The translations under genes and the position numbers were made by a program. A DNA stretch of 64,000 nucleotides from the NCBI GenBank assembly GCA_016648135.1, contig JADDOH010024908.1, positions 96,055 through 160,054 of the forward strand. The letters are read 5' to 3'. This stretch comes from Agrypnia vestita (Eukaryota > Arthropoda > Insecta > Trichoptera > Phryganeidae). Within the stretch, counting starts at the first letter, position 1, and each line of letters begins with the position of its first letter. Below are positions 13,061 to 25,249 of this stretch, piece after piece. The notes under the pieces are model-generated. The model was not told the DNA's origin and searched no databases. It was given only the letters and a program-made list of their open reading frames with translations.

Positions 13061-13376
13061 GTTATCTAGATAATAGTCGCCGCTGACGATAAACCGACAA
13101 CGAGCGTATTCGCCGTTATTTTAACAATTAGATTGCCAATCGCTTTTCCATGTGGAAAATGCAACAAATAATAAATTTACTATAATATTTTCTTTGATCG
13201 GTTCTGTATTCTCTCTGAGGGAATATTACGAGTGGAATATTGCCGCCCACGGAAACACAAAGAGGACAGGATTAGTCGTGGCTCTTTTCTAAAAGCTCCG
13301 CTGCGAATATCTTTGTCAGCCTGAAGAAAAATACATTTACATATTACTTGCATTTTCACGAACACATCTGTTTATA

Positions 13377-13915
13377 CAGGGTTATTTGTAAAACATTAAT
13401 AACCTCGCAGGGCTATATTCCTGCCTCGATTATGAGTCGAAAATGTTCAAGCTATTATGACCTAATATCAATAGTTAAGGAGATATGCGACATCAAAGTT
13501 TGCATTTTTTTTTAAATATTTATGACTTATTTTTTGTAAAACGTTGGACTATCATTACAGTGACTCATATCAATTACGAAAAATTCATTCGTTTCAATAC
13601 AAGTTAAATAAAATGATAAAAACCCTGAAAAAATTCTAATTGGAATGTTTTCCAGTTGGAATTCGAAGGTTTTTATTTTTTTATTAGACTTCTATTAAAG
13701 AGAATGAATTTTTCATATTCGATATAAGTTACTGTAATGATAGTCCAACGTTTTACAAAAAATAAGTCAGAAATATTGGAAAAAAAATGCAAACTTTGAT
13801 GTCGAATATCTCCTAAACTATTGATAATAGGTCATAATAGCTTGAACATTTTCGACTCATAATCAAGGCTGGAATATAGCCCTGCGAGGTTATTAATGTT
13901 TTACAAATAACCCTG
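13377..13915. mobile_element. TA-flanked foldback MITE (CAGGGTTATTT family)
   Basis: Near-complete palindrome: CAGGGTTATTTGTAAAACAT at the left and its complement at the right end, TA on both sides (13375-13376, 13916-13917). Family copies lie at 16388-16869 and inside the nested palindrome (1558-2109); a partial end is near 63900. The centre carries TTCTAATTGGAATG...CCAGTTGGAATTCG. Non-coding. Confidence 0.8.
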
Positions 13916-13955
13916 TATATGTTTATCTGTGCGCTTAAGGCCAGGCGGCATTGTA

Positions 13956-15240
13956 TTAGGTCCTTACATATGAAATTGGCGTTTTGCCGTACTGGCAAAT
14001 TTGATCTCAAATATCTTCTCTTTGGTTAGGAATTCCAAATCCAAATTTATACAGCTATTTACTCATGTATTCGTGTTTTGAAAATTATAATTCATTTGTT
14101 TTTTCCTCAATTGTTTTTTTCTTTGCGTCACTCAGTTTACAAAATGAAAAACTTGAAATATCGCGTTATTTACGAGTACGAGTTCCACCGTGGCACCAGT
14201 GCTGCAGAAACGGCTCGAAGGATTAATGATGTGTATGGCGACGGTGCCGCAAAATAAAACACAGTGCGTTTTTGGTTTCAACGTTTTCGTTCTGGAAATT
14301 TCGACCTGCAGAACAAGCCCCGTGGACGGCCAGAGACCAAAGTTGAAAATGAAGAATTGAAGGCTATTGTGGAAGCGGATCCGTCGCAAACCACATCCGA
14401 GTTAGCTGCAGGCTGCGGTGTTAGTGATAAAACTGTTTTAATCCACTTGAAGCAAATTCGTAAGGTGAAAAAGCTTGAAAGGTGGGTACCTCACGAATTG
14501 AGTGAAGCAAATCAACAAACGCGCGTTGACTGCTGCGTTGCATTACTCAACCGGCACAATAATGAAGGGATTTTAAATCGAATCATTACCTGTGATGAAA
14601 ATGGATCCTGTACGATAATCGGAAGCGCTCATCGCAATGGTTGAACCCTGCCGAACCAGCCAAACCATGCCCCGAGCGAAAATTGACTCCAAAAAAGTTA
14701 CTTGTGAGCGTTTGGTGGACTAGTGCTGGTGTCGTTCACTACAGCTTTCTTAAATCTGGCCAGACGATTACGGCAGATGTCTATTGTCAGCAACTGTAAA
14801 CCATGATGGAAAAGCTAGCTGCTAAACAACCTAGGCTGGTTAATCGCTCTAGGCCACTGCTGCTTCATGATAACGCTAGACCACACACTGCACAACAGAC
14901 GGCTACCAAATTAGAGGAGCTTCAATTGGAATGTTTAAGACATTCACCGTACTCTCCGGACCTTGCCCCAACAGATTACCATTTTTTTCGAAATTTGGAT
15001 AACTTCTTGCAAAGGAAAAAATTCAACTCCGATGGGGCAGTCCAAACCGCCTTCAAAGATTTTATTGATTCCCGTCCGAATGGTTTTTTTAGTAAAGGGA
15101 TCGATGAACTACCTATGAGATGGCAAAAGTGCATAGATAGCAATGGTACATACTTTGATTAAATAAATATATTATAATAAAAAAAAATTGGCTTTATGTT
15201 CCTCCCATACAAAACGCCAATTTCATATGTAAGGACCTAA
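13956..15240 (+). mobile_element. Mariner transposon, complete ends but inactive
   Basis: A 1285-bp element with terminal inverted repeats of about 31 bp (TTAGGTCCTTACATATGAAA at the left, its complement ending at 15240) and TA target duplications at 13954-13955 and 15241-15242. Size, termini and encoded transposase are all typical of Tc1/mariner. It sits about 40 bp from the foldback MITE that ends at 13915. Confidence 0.92.
14144..15162 (+). pseudogene. Mariner transposase pseudogene (D,D34D)
   Basis: Mariner transposase catalyses cut-and-paste transposition at TA sites. Reading begins at ATG 14144 (MKNLKYRVIYEYEFHRGTSA). The N-terminal helix-turn-helix region includes VRFWFQRFRSGNFDLQNKPR and a WVPHEL motif. 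Catalytic aspartates are visible in TCDE (14594-14596), in HDNARPH (14869-14871), and 34 residues later in APTDYHFF (14974-14976). Three lesions kill it: an in-frame TAA at 14255-14257, a frameshift near 14600 just after the first aspartate, and a TAA at 14797-14799. The protein end is TAA 15160-15162. The sequence resembles the subfamily that includes human Hsmar1 (cecropia type); that placement is from memory. Confidence 0.9.
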
Positions 15241-15566
15241 TATAACTGTTGAGATATCCCAATGGGTAGACCATCCAAACTTCAAAGCACCCAAAAAGAC
15301 AATGAAACCCAGAACGCAGAGGGGCGCCCAATAACAAATACAAAGCCGGTTGTAATATCTTCCTTAATGTCTAGGAAACATTAGACCGCGAATTTGACCG
15401 AAATAAGATCCATCGATTGCGGAAATATTGACCGCCCGTAAAAAAAATATTTAGTGAATTAAGTACTTATATTTTGTAAAAAGCTGTCAAATTTTAATTC
15501 GAGTTTTTAACCAGGACAGCGTTTTGCGCGCTTAGGAATCTTTACATACGAATGGATCTCTTTCCA

Positions 15567-15725
15567 TTTAAGAAAGTCAATCGAATTAGTAAGTATGTGT
15601 AAGCCGTGCGTACGAGGCACGTTGTTTCGTTGTGTTGGTGTTTACGGCAATCAACACCAACACAACGAAACAATGTTTGTCGTACGCACGGCTTACACAT
15701 ATTAATTCGATTGTCTTTCTTAAAA
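15567..15725. repeat. Long near-perfect hairpin
   Basis: About 75-base arms (15567-15641 and 15650-15725; GTGTAAGCCGTGCGTACGA against TCGTACGCACGGCTTACAC) surround a loop of about 8 bases. Only a few mismatches separate the arms, so it is young or under structural constraint. Most likely a small foldback element; a hairpin RNA source is an alternative. Confidence 0.8.
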
Positions 15726-16387
15726 CGAAAGACGTCTACATATATTTGATTGTCTTTTGAAAAGCTCTTCATCTGCTTGCCCAGTAGGTTCTGTACGTTT
15801 CCTCATATTGAAAAATCATCAGTAGGACAGACGAGGTATCCAGAGAGTCGCGGTACAAATTTTTAGCGTGAAGGACTTGCATGGATCTGATCTGATTTCA
15901 TCTCAACTTCGCCCATTCGTCTGCGCAGGTTAGTTCGTAAAAGTCACGATCGTAAACCGCCTCAGTTTTACGATGCTCCGCACTAATGTGGCCTGGCCTT
16001 ATACGTATTTAATTTATTCCGAGGTACATAAAACCCATTGCGGTTACTTCTCTTTCGAAAATTATTTCGGCGAAGGTTTTCAATTCTCATTTTATGTTTG
16101 GCAAATTTAACATTTCAGTTAGCAGTTAACCCGTGGACCGCAGACCCTGCCGAATTGTGTACAGAGGTTCAAAGATGTAAACAAGGTTGCACATGTATGC
16201 ATTATACCACAAATAGACTAAATATTTTAAATTATCCTTTGACCACTGCCATGCCCCTCACGGAGACTGAAATTCACTTATTATATTTCATTATGTTTGA
16301 AAAATAACTTCGCACTCAACATTCAAACATCTTCTCGCGTTAGCTCGTCGATTTTGAATACTAGTTGTGTACATATAATGTGATGTA

Positions 16388-16869
16388 CAGGGTTATTTTT
16401 AAAGCATTAATCACCTCGCAGGACTACATTCCTGCCTTGATTATGAACCGAAAATGTATTTTTTTCAATATTTCTGACTTATTTTTTGTAAAACGTTAGA
16501 CTATCATTACAGTAACTTAAATCGATTACGAAAAATTCATTTGTTTCAATACAACTTAAATAAAATGATAAAAACCCTGCAAAAATTCCAATTGGGATAT
16601 TTTCCAATTGGAATTGGAAGGTTTTTATTTTTTGTTTATTATTTAATTTGACTTGTATTAAAGGGAATGAATTTTTCATATTCGATATAAATTACTCTAA
16701 TGATAGTCCAACATTTTACTAAAAATAGGTCAGAAATATTGAGAAAAAAATGCAAACTTCGATGTCGCATATCTCCATAACTATTGATATTAGGTCATGG
16801 TTGCTTCGACTCATAATCAAGTCGGGAATATAGTCCTGCGAGGTTATTAATGTTTTCCAAATAACCCGG
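16388..16869. mobile_element. TA-flanked foldback MITE, second complete copy
   Basis: Same family as 13377-13915: it begins CAGGGTTATTT, ends AAATAACCCGG, and is flanked by TA at 16386-16387 and 16870-16871. It is shorter because one arm has lost part of its interior (about 16455-16470). The central palindrome is CCAATTGGAATTGG. Confidence 0.8.
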
Positions 16870-16924
16870 TATACTTAGTGAACAGTTTACTAATCAGTGT
16901 AATATTAAGATCCCACTTTTTACG

Positions 16925-17240
16925 ATGTCCGCGTGGCTCGGGAGCGGATAACGCGAGCCACGGCTCACCCGTCCCAATATTGTGACCGTCTTTCCATTAT
17001 TACGTTCCTCTGAATTTTTATTTACATTGTTACATCGGAAACTTCGCGCACGCGCCCCTGCGCCGGCAGTTTGGCTAGAAGGGAGGGCGCGAAAACAACC
17101 CCCTTCCTCGCCGAAATCCGACTCTCACTCTTGCCAAAATCGATCCGCGAAAAGTGGTACGGAGCGAACACCACTCCATTGTCAGATTTCCGCGAGGGTC
17201 GCGTGCGTTCTACTTGGCGCTCTTCCTCTTTAGTTCACGA
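16925..17240. other. CpG-rich segment with a short perfect hairpin
   Basis: GC and CpG content are high (for example CGCGCACGCGCCCCTGCGCC near 17045). A hairpin CGTGGCTCG...CGAGCCACG lies at 16931-16961. Open frames exist on the + strand but encode nothing recognisable and have no clear splice context. A promoter or a fragment of a GC-rich element is possible. Confidence 0.35.
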
Positions 17241-17944
17241 TACCGTCTCCGTCTTCTGATTACATTAAAACTATTTCAGGAAAATCAGACGCTTCTAATT
17301 GACTTCACAATTACCTCAATTTACATTACAGCGCCAGAGCGGCTCTCTTTCTCTCATTTGGAAATTGGAATCTGGAATTAATTTGGCTCACTCATTTAGT
17401 TGCAGTCTTTTTTTTTAGTAAAATATTAATCGTTGAAGATGGTTTACAATCGTAATTTCGTTTAAATTAAATCGAGGCTTTTTATAATATCCCCTTTCCG
17501 CTCCTCTTCGATTCTAAGAATACCGATTTTAATATTTGAGCACTCAATTTTAGCAGCTGTTTGAAATGACACAAATTCTCTCCAGGTGAGAAAAAAGACA
17601 ATATTTAATTTTTGGAATACTTAAACACGGTTTGTTTCAAAATATTTTTTTTATATCGAATACACCCTGAACTCTGACAATGTAAATAGAATGTCGTGTC
17701 GAATTGATGAATAATATAATGAAATATATTTTTATTTCCCATAGGTGAATGAAGCGTTTACATTTATGTATATTTAATTAACTATTGTAACAATCATCAG
17801 ATTTTCAAATATTAAATTCATTCAAAAATTAAAGAGTACCGGCATCACAGAAATCATTAAATATTTACAAAAATTGATATGTAATATATTACGGGGATTC
17901 GCCCCATTCTAGGGATAAAAACTTTATCACATAGTAAGAAAAAT

Positions 17945-18060
17945 AGACGGGACGTACTTGTTTATGTACGCGTAAAATTTCTATGAGAAATGTCGAGACA
18001 TCTGTCAAATGTCATCACGTCAAAATTGACGATGTGTACAATGTTGTGTACAAGTGTACA
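17945..18060. repeat. Fragment related to the outer arm of the 1125-2500 palindrome
   Basis: Shares AAAATAGACGGGA, a TTCTATGAGAAATGTC block and CATCACGTCAAAAT with 1198-1268 in the same orientation. It is a truncated and diverged copy. Confidence 0.55.
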
Positions 18061-18064
18061 ATAT

Positions 18065-20525
18065 AATAGCGAAAAACAAAAAGGAACACACTACGATAAA
18101 GCCCTAGTCCAAAATCAAATCCGGAGTAATCTTTGTTTTTGCAGAGAACGATTAGTTGAAATTCACTTCCTTTTTAACGGAAAATAAAAGCGTTCGGGAT
18201 TTTGAAATATTGACATTTTAGTCATTTTGCATTGGACTTCCATCAGATCGTGCCATCCTTTTATTTGTATATTAGGTTTTGTTCTCAAAGGTCTCGTTAA
18301 ATAAAAAACAATAATGACGTTGCTCTCATCAAGCGCAAAGCGCTGGCGTGAAACTGAGACCGTTCGAAAAGCGGTCGCCATCATTTATATTTTTATAACG
18401 CAAAAAATGCTATTTGGTGGATGCATACTTTTAAGAGAACTTCATCATACATCTTATATCGGTCTCCGCATGTTGTCTGGGTAAGCGTTGACAATTGAAA
18501 AATATGTATCATCGTCATAAAGTTCTCGCAAAGATTCAAGGTTACTGTAGTTTTTTCTACTCGTCGTAGTATATAATAAACAATATTATGCAATACAACT
18601 GAATACTATTAACAACTTCATTACCACTTCAATGGTTTTATTTTAACTAGACAATGATACGAAATTCCTAGCTACAACTATTGAATCAAATAGATTTTTG
18701 ATTCAAATAGATGTCTGCTTCAAAATTTAAATATCAAGGAACTGATCGTAAAGATTTGAAAGAAAAAATCTCTTTACAGTAGAATTCAAATTTACATTAA
18801 TCGTGAAACATTTTAGCCAATTCAATATATTTATTAATTTATTTATACGTCCCATCATCCTTTCAAGAAAATCTAAATTTGTTTTTTTAAAAAAAAAACA
18901 ATTTTTAGTATATTTTTGATGGAGAAATTTACTGCAAAGTTATTAAAATCAGTAAATAGTACATAACTTTTAGAATATTTACGTTAATCTTAATAAATAA
19001 TTACAATGCATTTATTCCAGTACATTTGCGTACACTTCACGTGTCCAGATATTTTTAAAATGTCCTGCAATTGGACACATTACAATTTGTAAAGTGCATT
19101 TCTAGTTTTTTTGGGATTCTAGACAGATCTCAAAAGTACCTCCCACAACGCATTTTTTTAAATTCTTTTTTCTATTTAAAATTCTGAATGATTCACATTC
19201 GCGTCTTCCGCATAAACACAACTTTATATAATGTAATTTCTTGTTGCCAAGTCAATAAATAATATTTCTTTCGTGTATCTTTCATGGTAAAATAATTTTC
19301 CTGACGTATTAGTGACATTAAAATATAGAATTTAGATGAATGAAATTTTCCTCGCATTTTTTTAAAATTATACATCGCAGTCTTAATCGTCCACTTCAAA
19401 TACGCGTTCATAAATAATCTCAAGAAATTTATAATATTTACTTAACATAGTTTAACTACAGATAACAACTGCTTCTCTCCCTTTTGAAGTGGCCCTTGTG
19501 ATGTAAGCCGCGTTTCTTTGGGTGGCTGACATTTGCAGCTAGAAACCTGTTTGAAGCACCAAAAAAACATGTATTTTAGCTGCATAAATCTCTCTGCTGT
19601 AAATAGCGCGACTGACAAAAGGAAAAGAGTTATAATTTTCTTATTACGCATATAGGATGGACTAACAGTTTTCACACAATTCCATTGATCGTTTCGAATA
19701 AGTGATTAGTAATATTAGATTTTATAATGTTCTCAACCTACAATTTAAATTACTTAAAATTTTATTACTTTGATTTTATATTATTTTTTATGATTATAAT
19801 AATAATGAGATAACGTATAATTCATTTTGTTGATTTTTGATTCAACAATTAATTATTATTATTAGTTGTGTTAAAATATTATGTTCTTCTGTCGTTTTAA
19901 AAAAAGTGATGGATTGAAGTGCCTCTTCTTTCGTGAGCCCAAAAATAGTTTTGTTTAAATGGAAGTCAACTCGACGGCGAAAACTTTATTCAGTCAAATT
20001 TCACATTCAATTTGTAGATTGATAAAAGTTTTTTCTGACATATCGGGACGTGAAAGGATTTATTTTTATTTCCGAAGATGTGAGTGACGTGGCTTTTCGA
20101 CATGTGAATTTCTAAAAAGTCTCAATGGAAAAATTAAGCTCTCATCAAAATTCTAGTTAGGTATATCCGTAAATAAAAATACAATAAAGGTCTGATTTCA
20201 TTTTGTATTAAAATGTTGATGATTTTTCAATTCCAACTACAGTTTTGAAACGAAATTTATTGGGAATCAATATTAATACATTAATTAATTTAGAGTATCT
20301 ACTTCGTATTCTTTGCCCTTTTGTCATTTTGTGGAGTTTAACCAAAAATATATCTGTACGCATTATTTTCAGTTGTTATTTCGTTTTTTTGTAGTGTTTT
20401 GCTTATCCACGCGTGTAGGGGATATGTAATAAATGTTAATTTTTTTAGCACAAAGTAATCATATCTATGTATACTGAAGTGTAATCGGATTGTTATTGCA
20501 ATCTTTTTGTGTACTTTTTCAAGTT
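18065..20525. other. No gene recognised
   Basis: AT-rich DNA. Open frames are short and compositionally unremarkable, and no mobile-element ends were identified. Confidence 0.4.
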
Positions 20526-20531
20526 TCAATA

Positions 20532-20748
20532 TGTGTATAGGTCTTTTCGCATAAGCTTGCAATTGAATTAGTGTGGGTACAAAGCGTAATACGCGCATTG
20601 TTTCGTTGTATTAAGTTTACGCCCCTCTCGTGTCCATAAACTTAACAATGCGACACAATTTAATACGAATACAATTTAATACATATTGTATTACGCACTG
20701 TACTCACACTAACTCAATTGCAAGCTTATGTGAAAAGACCTATACACA
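20532..20748. repeat. Inverted repeat / foldback element
   Basis: The left arm from 20532 (TGTGTATAGGTCTTTTCGCA) reappears as complement ending at 20748. Arms run at least 65 bp with modest divergence. The spacer holds a second ACTTAATACAAC-type inverted motif. Non-coding. Confidence 0.7.
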
Positions 20749-21303
20749 CTTTGGTAAAAATATATTTCTTAATTTTTTAACAATAATTTTCTGCCCGTTG
20801 ATAAAAAGCTTATTTTTTAAATGTTTTACAGATAATGTTTTCTGACGCGCTTATAATGATTTTTTATCCGTCATAGAGTAGAGATATAAATTATGTGTGA
20901 AATAGCACATAATCCATATGGCTCTTCTTACACACCACCACCCAAGGTTTTTATCATTAAAATGATTTTTTTCGCAAATTGCTGTTCTTTTCATCAAATT
21001 GAATTGCCTGCGGATTACAGGCATATACTTTTCCTTTAATACAGCCCTAAAGAAAAAAGTATAATGCCGAAAAATCGCATGATCTTGATGGTCAATTGGT
21101 GTCTCCATTGCTCTATTTCATCAAGGGACTTGGAACGCAATAATGCTGTTGTTTCGTATGGCATGTGGATCCATCTTGTTTGAGATCTCCTATATCCACG
21201 TTCTCTAACCCAGGCCACAAAAAGTTGGTCGAAGTGTCTGCGTAGCGCATTCTATAGACCGAAACAACCCTTCCAGCAAAAACCAGACGATAAATAATTG
21301 TAA

Positions 21304-21764
21304 TCAATATATAAACCCGTGTTTCCCTATCCGCCAAGTTTTCTCCATAACCAGTCACAACCACCCACCGGTGGTTATGGTGGTGGATAGCCCTAAGTGT
21401 CACATCGAAAATGTGCGAGTTTGGTGGGGGTGGCTGTGCGTGGGTGGGAGTGGTTGACGAAAACGTGCTTTCTAGCACATTGTTTTGTTATGGGAAGGCC
21501 GCAAATGCTTCAGATTTTTTCAAAATAGGCGCGCCGACTGTGTCGGTGAGTCTAGAAGGTTCCGAAAAAACCTGCTCTAGAAAGTTCTGGAAGGAGAAGG
21601 TTCTAGAAAATTCCCGAAAGTTCTATAAGGTTCTAAACTGCACATTCGATAAATTTCTTGAAAGTTCTGGAAGTAGAATGTTCTGGAAGGTTCCTGAAAG
21701 TTTTATGACGATCCTAACAGTGTACTAAAAATCTATGCGTGCGAAGCCGCGCGGGCACAGCTAG
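21304..21764 (+). mobile_element. Non-autonomous Helitron-like element with HSE arrays, copy 2
   Basis: It starts TCAATATATAAACC after an A (21303). It ends with the GC-rich hairpin GCCGCGCGGGC, ACAG, then CTAG (21761-21764) before a T (21765). These are Helitron hallmarks: 5' TC, 3' hairpin plus CTRR, insertion between A and T, no target duplication. The element is non-coding; the frame open at 21411-21728 has no recognisable domain. The 3' third is filled with heat-shock elements, annotated separately. Copy 1 is at 5237-5712 in the opposite orientation. Confidence 0.72.
21580..21705 (+). promoter_or_regulatory. Phased heat-shock-element arrays inside the Helitron-like copy
   Basis: Heat-shock factor binds alternating nGAAn/nTTCn units. 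Here GAA-gg-TTC-ta-GAA-aa-TTC-cc-GAA-ag-TTC runs from 21596 to 21623 as six perfect units with exact 2-base gaps, and a seventh in-phase TTC follows at 21631. Further arrays are GAA-ag-TTC-tg-GAA (21580-21592), TTC-tt-GAA-ag-TTC-tg-GAA (about 21655-21672) and TTC-tg-GAA-gg-TTC-ct-GAA (about 21682-21700). The counterpart in copy 1 is 5377-5414. HSF binding is inferred from motif grammar alone. Confidence 0.7.
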
Positions 21765-22523
21765 TAGTTTATAAATTACAGCTGTCAAATAAAAACGTGA
21801 TCAAATATAAAAATGTTCCGCAATTCAAATCACACTTTTATAAAGTAGAGTACAAAGGGCCAGCAGCCACAATGCTTCGGGCTCGTTCTGGAATAATTAA
21901 GACAGCGCCCACCCCGCGCGGGTTGCCTCGTTGACAGATCAATGTGTTCGGCGGACCTGTGTCGGGCCATTCACAATCTAATCGCCGCGACAATTCACGT
22001 CCCTTAATGCCCCCTCAATCACCGGAAATGCGACAGCCGGTGGCTATTCGACTGATTGAGCATCGATACGGCAGAATCCAAAAATTTGTCCAATCTCTAA
22101 TGATATTTAAACGAGGGCCAGTGAAGATTTACGGTACAAGGAATGTTGGTGTTAACTATTTTAGAAATATCGCGATTCATTTGCACATTAGATATTAAAA
22201 ATACAAAAAGAATTCAGTCTTGTGATAAATTTTCAATCACTTTTTAATAGCCTTTTTTTATTGTATCGGGGATGCTGATAATTTCTTACTAGAAATAAAA
22301 ATTTAATACATACTGTAGTCCTCTCGGGATATCCTAAAATTCGCTTAATACAATATCAATACATGACAAGTGACCACAATGTTTTTAATTTGTTTTTGGT
22401 AGATTTTTAGTGATTAGGTATACTTAATTTATTATTTTTTGCAGTTATCAATTTAAATTACATAAATAAATTATAGTTCTATAAGTTTAAATTACAAAGA
22501 GATGCTAGAAAATGATTTCTACT

Positions 22524-22813
22524 GGCCGTATTCTGAACTATGCAATATTGCTCTTTCTGTATATGTATATCTTGGCAGTATTGTATAACATTGTGATGCC
22601 ACCAATTTTGACGTTTCAAGTTTGGCAGGTTTGAAATTAATGAATTAGCGCATTATTCATAATTATTGTGAATAACTTAACGTTTGTTTACGCTTCAGAG
22701 CTTTCTGATTGAATTCATTTATTTCAAACCTGTCAAAAAAAAATCTGGCGGCATTACAATGTTACACATAACTGTCAAGGTACAGATAGCAATATTGCTT
22801 AGTTCAGAATAAG
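22524..22813. mobile_element. Foldback MITE
   Basis: Arms of about 100 bp: the left end GGCCGTATTCTGAACTATGC is the near-complement of the right end (TTAGTTCAGAATAAGGCC). The internal match GCAATATTGC is symmetric. Target duplication is unclear. Non-coding. Confidence 0.65.
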
Positions 22814-23741
22814 GCCTACGTAAAGTAGAAAAACAGAATAATACATAAATTTAAAAAAAACATTTTCTGTTTTAATAAAAATAACATAAAAAGAAAACCT
22901 ACGTGTACTTATATTCACGTCCAGACTGCGAAAATCTCCGTGAAATGTCGGCGATGGAAATAGGCCGATGGAAACTTCCGATTTCGAAGACAAGAGCAGT
23001 TTCATGTAACGACCGTTCGGTCTGTATTCTTCGGCCGTCGCTAACAAATTTATGTCGGGTCGAAAATCTCCGGAGATCTTTCAAGTCAAAACACGCCTTG
23101 AATATGTAGTCTCCAATATTCGAATATGTAACAGAATTTCACGACGCTATCCTCAATATCGATTAAGCATTTGCTTCATCATTCGACTTGGTATTTACAC
23201 GTGACGAGCAACACCGTGGACGTTTATGTCTGCACATTAACATTTTCAAGCGAATGAAAATATTATGTTTTGGGGTACGGAACTGCACGTTTTAACATTT
23301 GTACGAAGATAAATAATATAAAATCTTCTTCGGCGGTCCCTAGGTTACTAGGATGACGTTTGCTCGAAGGATATTTTATCGATTATGCGTCCGAGCGTGG
23401 CTGGGGAGCCCTATTCTCGAACCGCACACCCTTCTACAAATTTTGCACGTGCATCCGGTGGGCAAGGCGGTCATGAGAGATGGACCTTCCTTCTTTTCTT
23501 TCCTCTTTTCATGTTTCCTTTATTGTACCTTTTAACGCCATTGTGCCCGGTCATGGGCCGTGATTTCCTAGATTTCTGGACGCATCCCATATGTTCAGAT
23601 TCGGGTGTCTTTATGCCTTTTTTCGGTCTATCGTGTCTTCTTTGCCATGTAAAATTATGTTTTTGCGCAATCATAATTTGTTTGGGGAGCCGCCTATCAG
23701 CCATTCGCACACTGCCCATCGTAGAATGCGACCACTATAAA

Positions 23742-24190
23742 TTGGCGTGCGAGGGAGGGCGTCCCTGTCGCGTAACAGAAGTTGCCAGGGTGTAAATTTG
23801 TTACACAATACATAATGTACAGGATGTCCGGTGATCGGTGTCAGAGCCTTTAATAGAAATTTGGCCGGGCAACACTAAAGAAACGAATTAGTAATGGCGG
23901 CCGCTCAATCTGTCAATCTGTCAAACGGTAATATCGGTCCATTATTTGCTTTTTCAGCTTCGCAAAACTTTAATACTTCATTGGCAATTGTTTTTGCACC
24001 ATCCCGGACTATTTTGGATGTTTTGGACATAATAATTCAGTGTATATTGGTAATCAAGATGTCACAGCTCCCGAGCAAATATGAAATTGAACTGAATGAC
24101 AGGGCAAGAGGTTACCGCCGGGTGTGGGCTGGGCGGGTTTTAGTTCCAAATTCGCCGCACGCCAATTTACGTTGGGCAAGCAATAGTTTG
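23742..24190 (+). repeat. Dispersed ~450-bp repeat, copy 1
   Basis: Matches 52091-52535 in reverse orientation over nearly its whole length: GCGTGCGAGGGAGGG and GCGTAACAGAAGTTG at one end, ACTAAA/TTTAGT-flanked GGGCGGGTTTTAGTTC and CTTGCCCAACGT-type sequence at the other. Long open frames here are not shared in register, so it is probably a non-autonomous element rather than a gene. Confidence 0.65.
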
Positions 24191-24333
24191 TGCTTCAGGA
24201 TCGTGATTTCAACATTGGTAATGTCTGCCTCTTCCAGGATTCATGTTTGTTTTGCGCTCTATTTTATACCTGGAATCTTCCACGAACACGTGTTATGGTA
24301 TTTTTCGAATAACATTAGTTTGCACCTATACAC

Positions 24334-24990
24334 CTAACACAATTTTTCACAGCCATAAAGAAATGTAGTTAATACTTTGACTATAGTAACACTTTGGTGC
24401 TTTTTCGCCGCTCGTTGAATAACGTGTATCTTGCACTTCGTAATCTGTTTTTGATTTCTACATCTATATATATTAGCTTCTTGCGATACGTAACTACCTA
24501 GGAATAGGAAGTATTCACTTTCTCGAGAGAATGACCCATGACACTGAAATGTTAGTAAGTCGTTTGTGTTATAGTAGCAGGTTGGTGCAGAAATTTGGTC
24601 TTGACATTTTTTGAAGACATCTGAAAATATTGTTAAGGCTTGTTGAAGGTCTTCTTCCGTTTCCGCCAAGATGGCGCAGTCCTCAGCGACCTTCGCCCAT
24701 CCTGTACTGGATGGGGACTCCAGGAGATATATTATTTCCAATAATGCGCACAACAGAAAGGTACGGAGCTAAGTTTGTCGGGGCGATGACACAGCCTGAG
24801 TCTGAGGCAAATCTTTATTTTGTAAGGTTCAGATTAGCCATCTCATCGTGCAGTAGTCGAAGTTCTTTTATAAATTTGTCGGGGCAACCAAATTTACCCG
24901 GCAGTTTACAGTTGGCTGAGTCGAGCGCCTTGCTGAGATCCACGAAGCCAATGTAGATAGAGGTCATTGTCTCGCTCTCGGCACGATAAA
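24334..24990 (-). pseudogene. LINE reverse transcriptase remnant
   Basis: Read on the - strand, about 24985-24830 encodes an RT-like FVDLSKALDSANCKL motif (usual FVDLSKAFD) and a KFGCPDKFIKELRLLHDEM block. A stop and frame change follow. 24753-24334 then encodes VAEDCAILAETEEDLQQALT, which corresponds to the catalytic YADD box mutated to VAED. Next come a FLFLGSYVSQEANI motif and a LTTFLYGCEK end. It is an inactivated, truncated copy. Clade undetermined. Confidence 0.75.
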
Positions 24991-25249
24991 AATAAGAAAC
25001 GCTAGTCGATCGAAAGCTGAGAATCGAGAGAGAAGTGCATGAATGTCGAGGCGCGATGACTCCCAGATTTTCGCCGCACTATGGAATGTAGAAGGAAGTT
25101 TTCAATTTTGATTTGTTCGTCTGGCAAGACCGCGTACCCCGGAACACACACACAAATTGCGGCAGTGGACGAGTAAGCTTCAATACTCGGTAGCCTATAA
25201 TGGTTTAATCTGATGGATCCATTTTACATGTTCGCGAGAATCCTGCATT

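Noticed and set aside
21411..21728. 105-codon frame in the Helitron-like copy
   Set aside because: Reads through HSE repeats and the MITE body; the diverged sister copy does not keep the frame.
23385..23795. 136-codon frame near the dispersed repeat
   Set aside because: No recognisable domain, overlapping open frames on the other strand, and no splice context.
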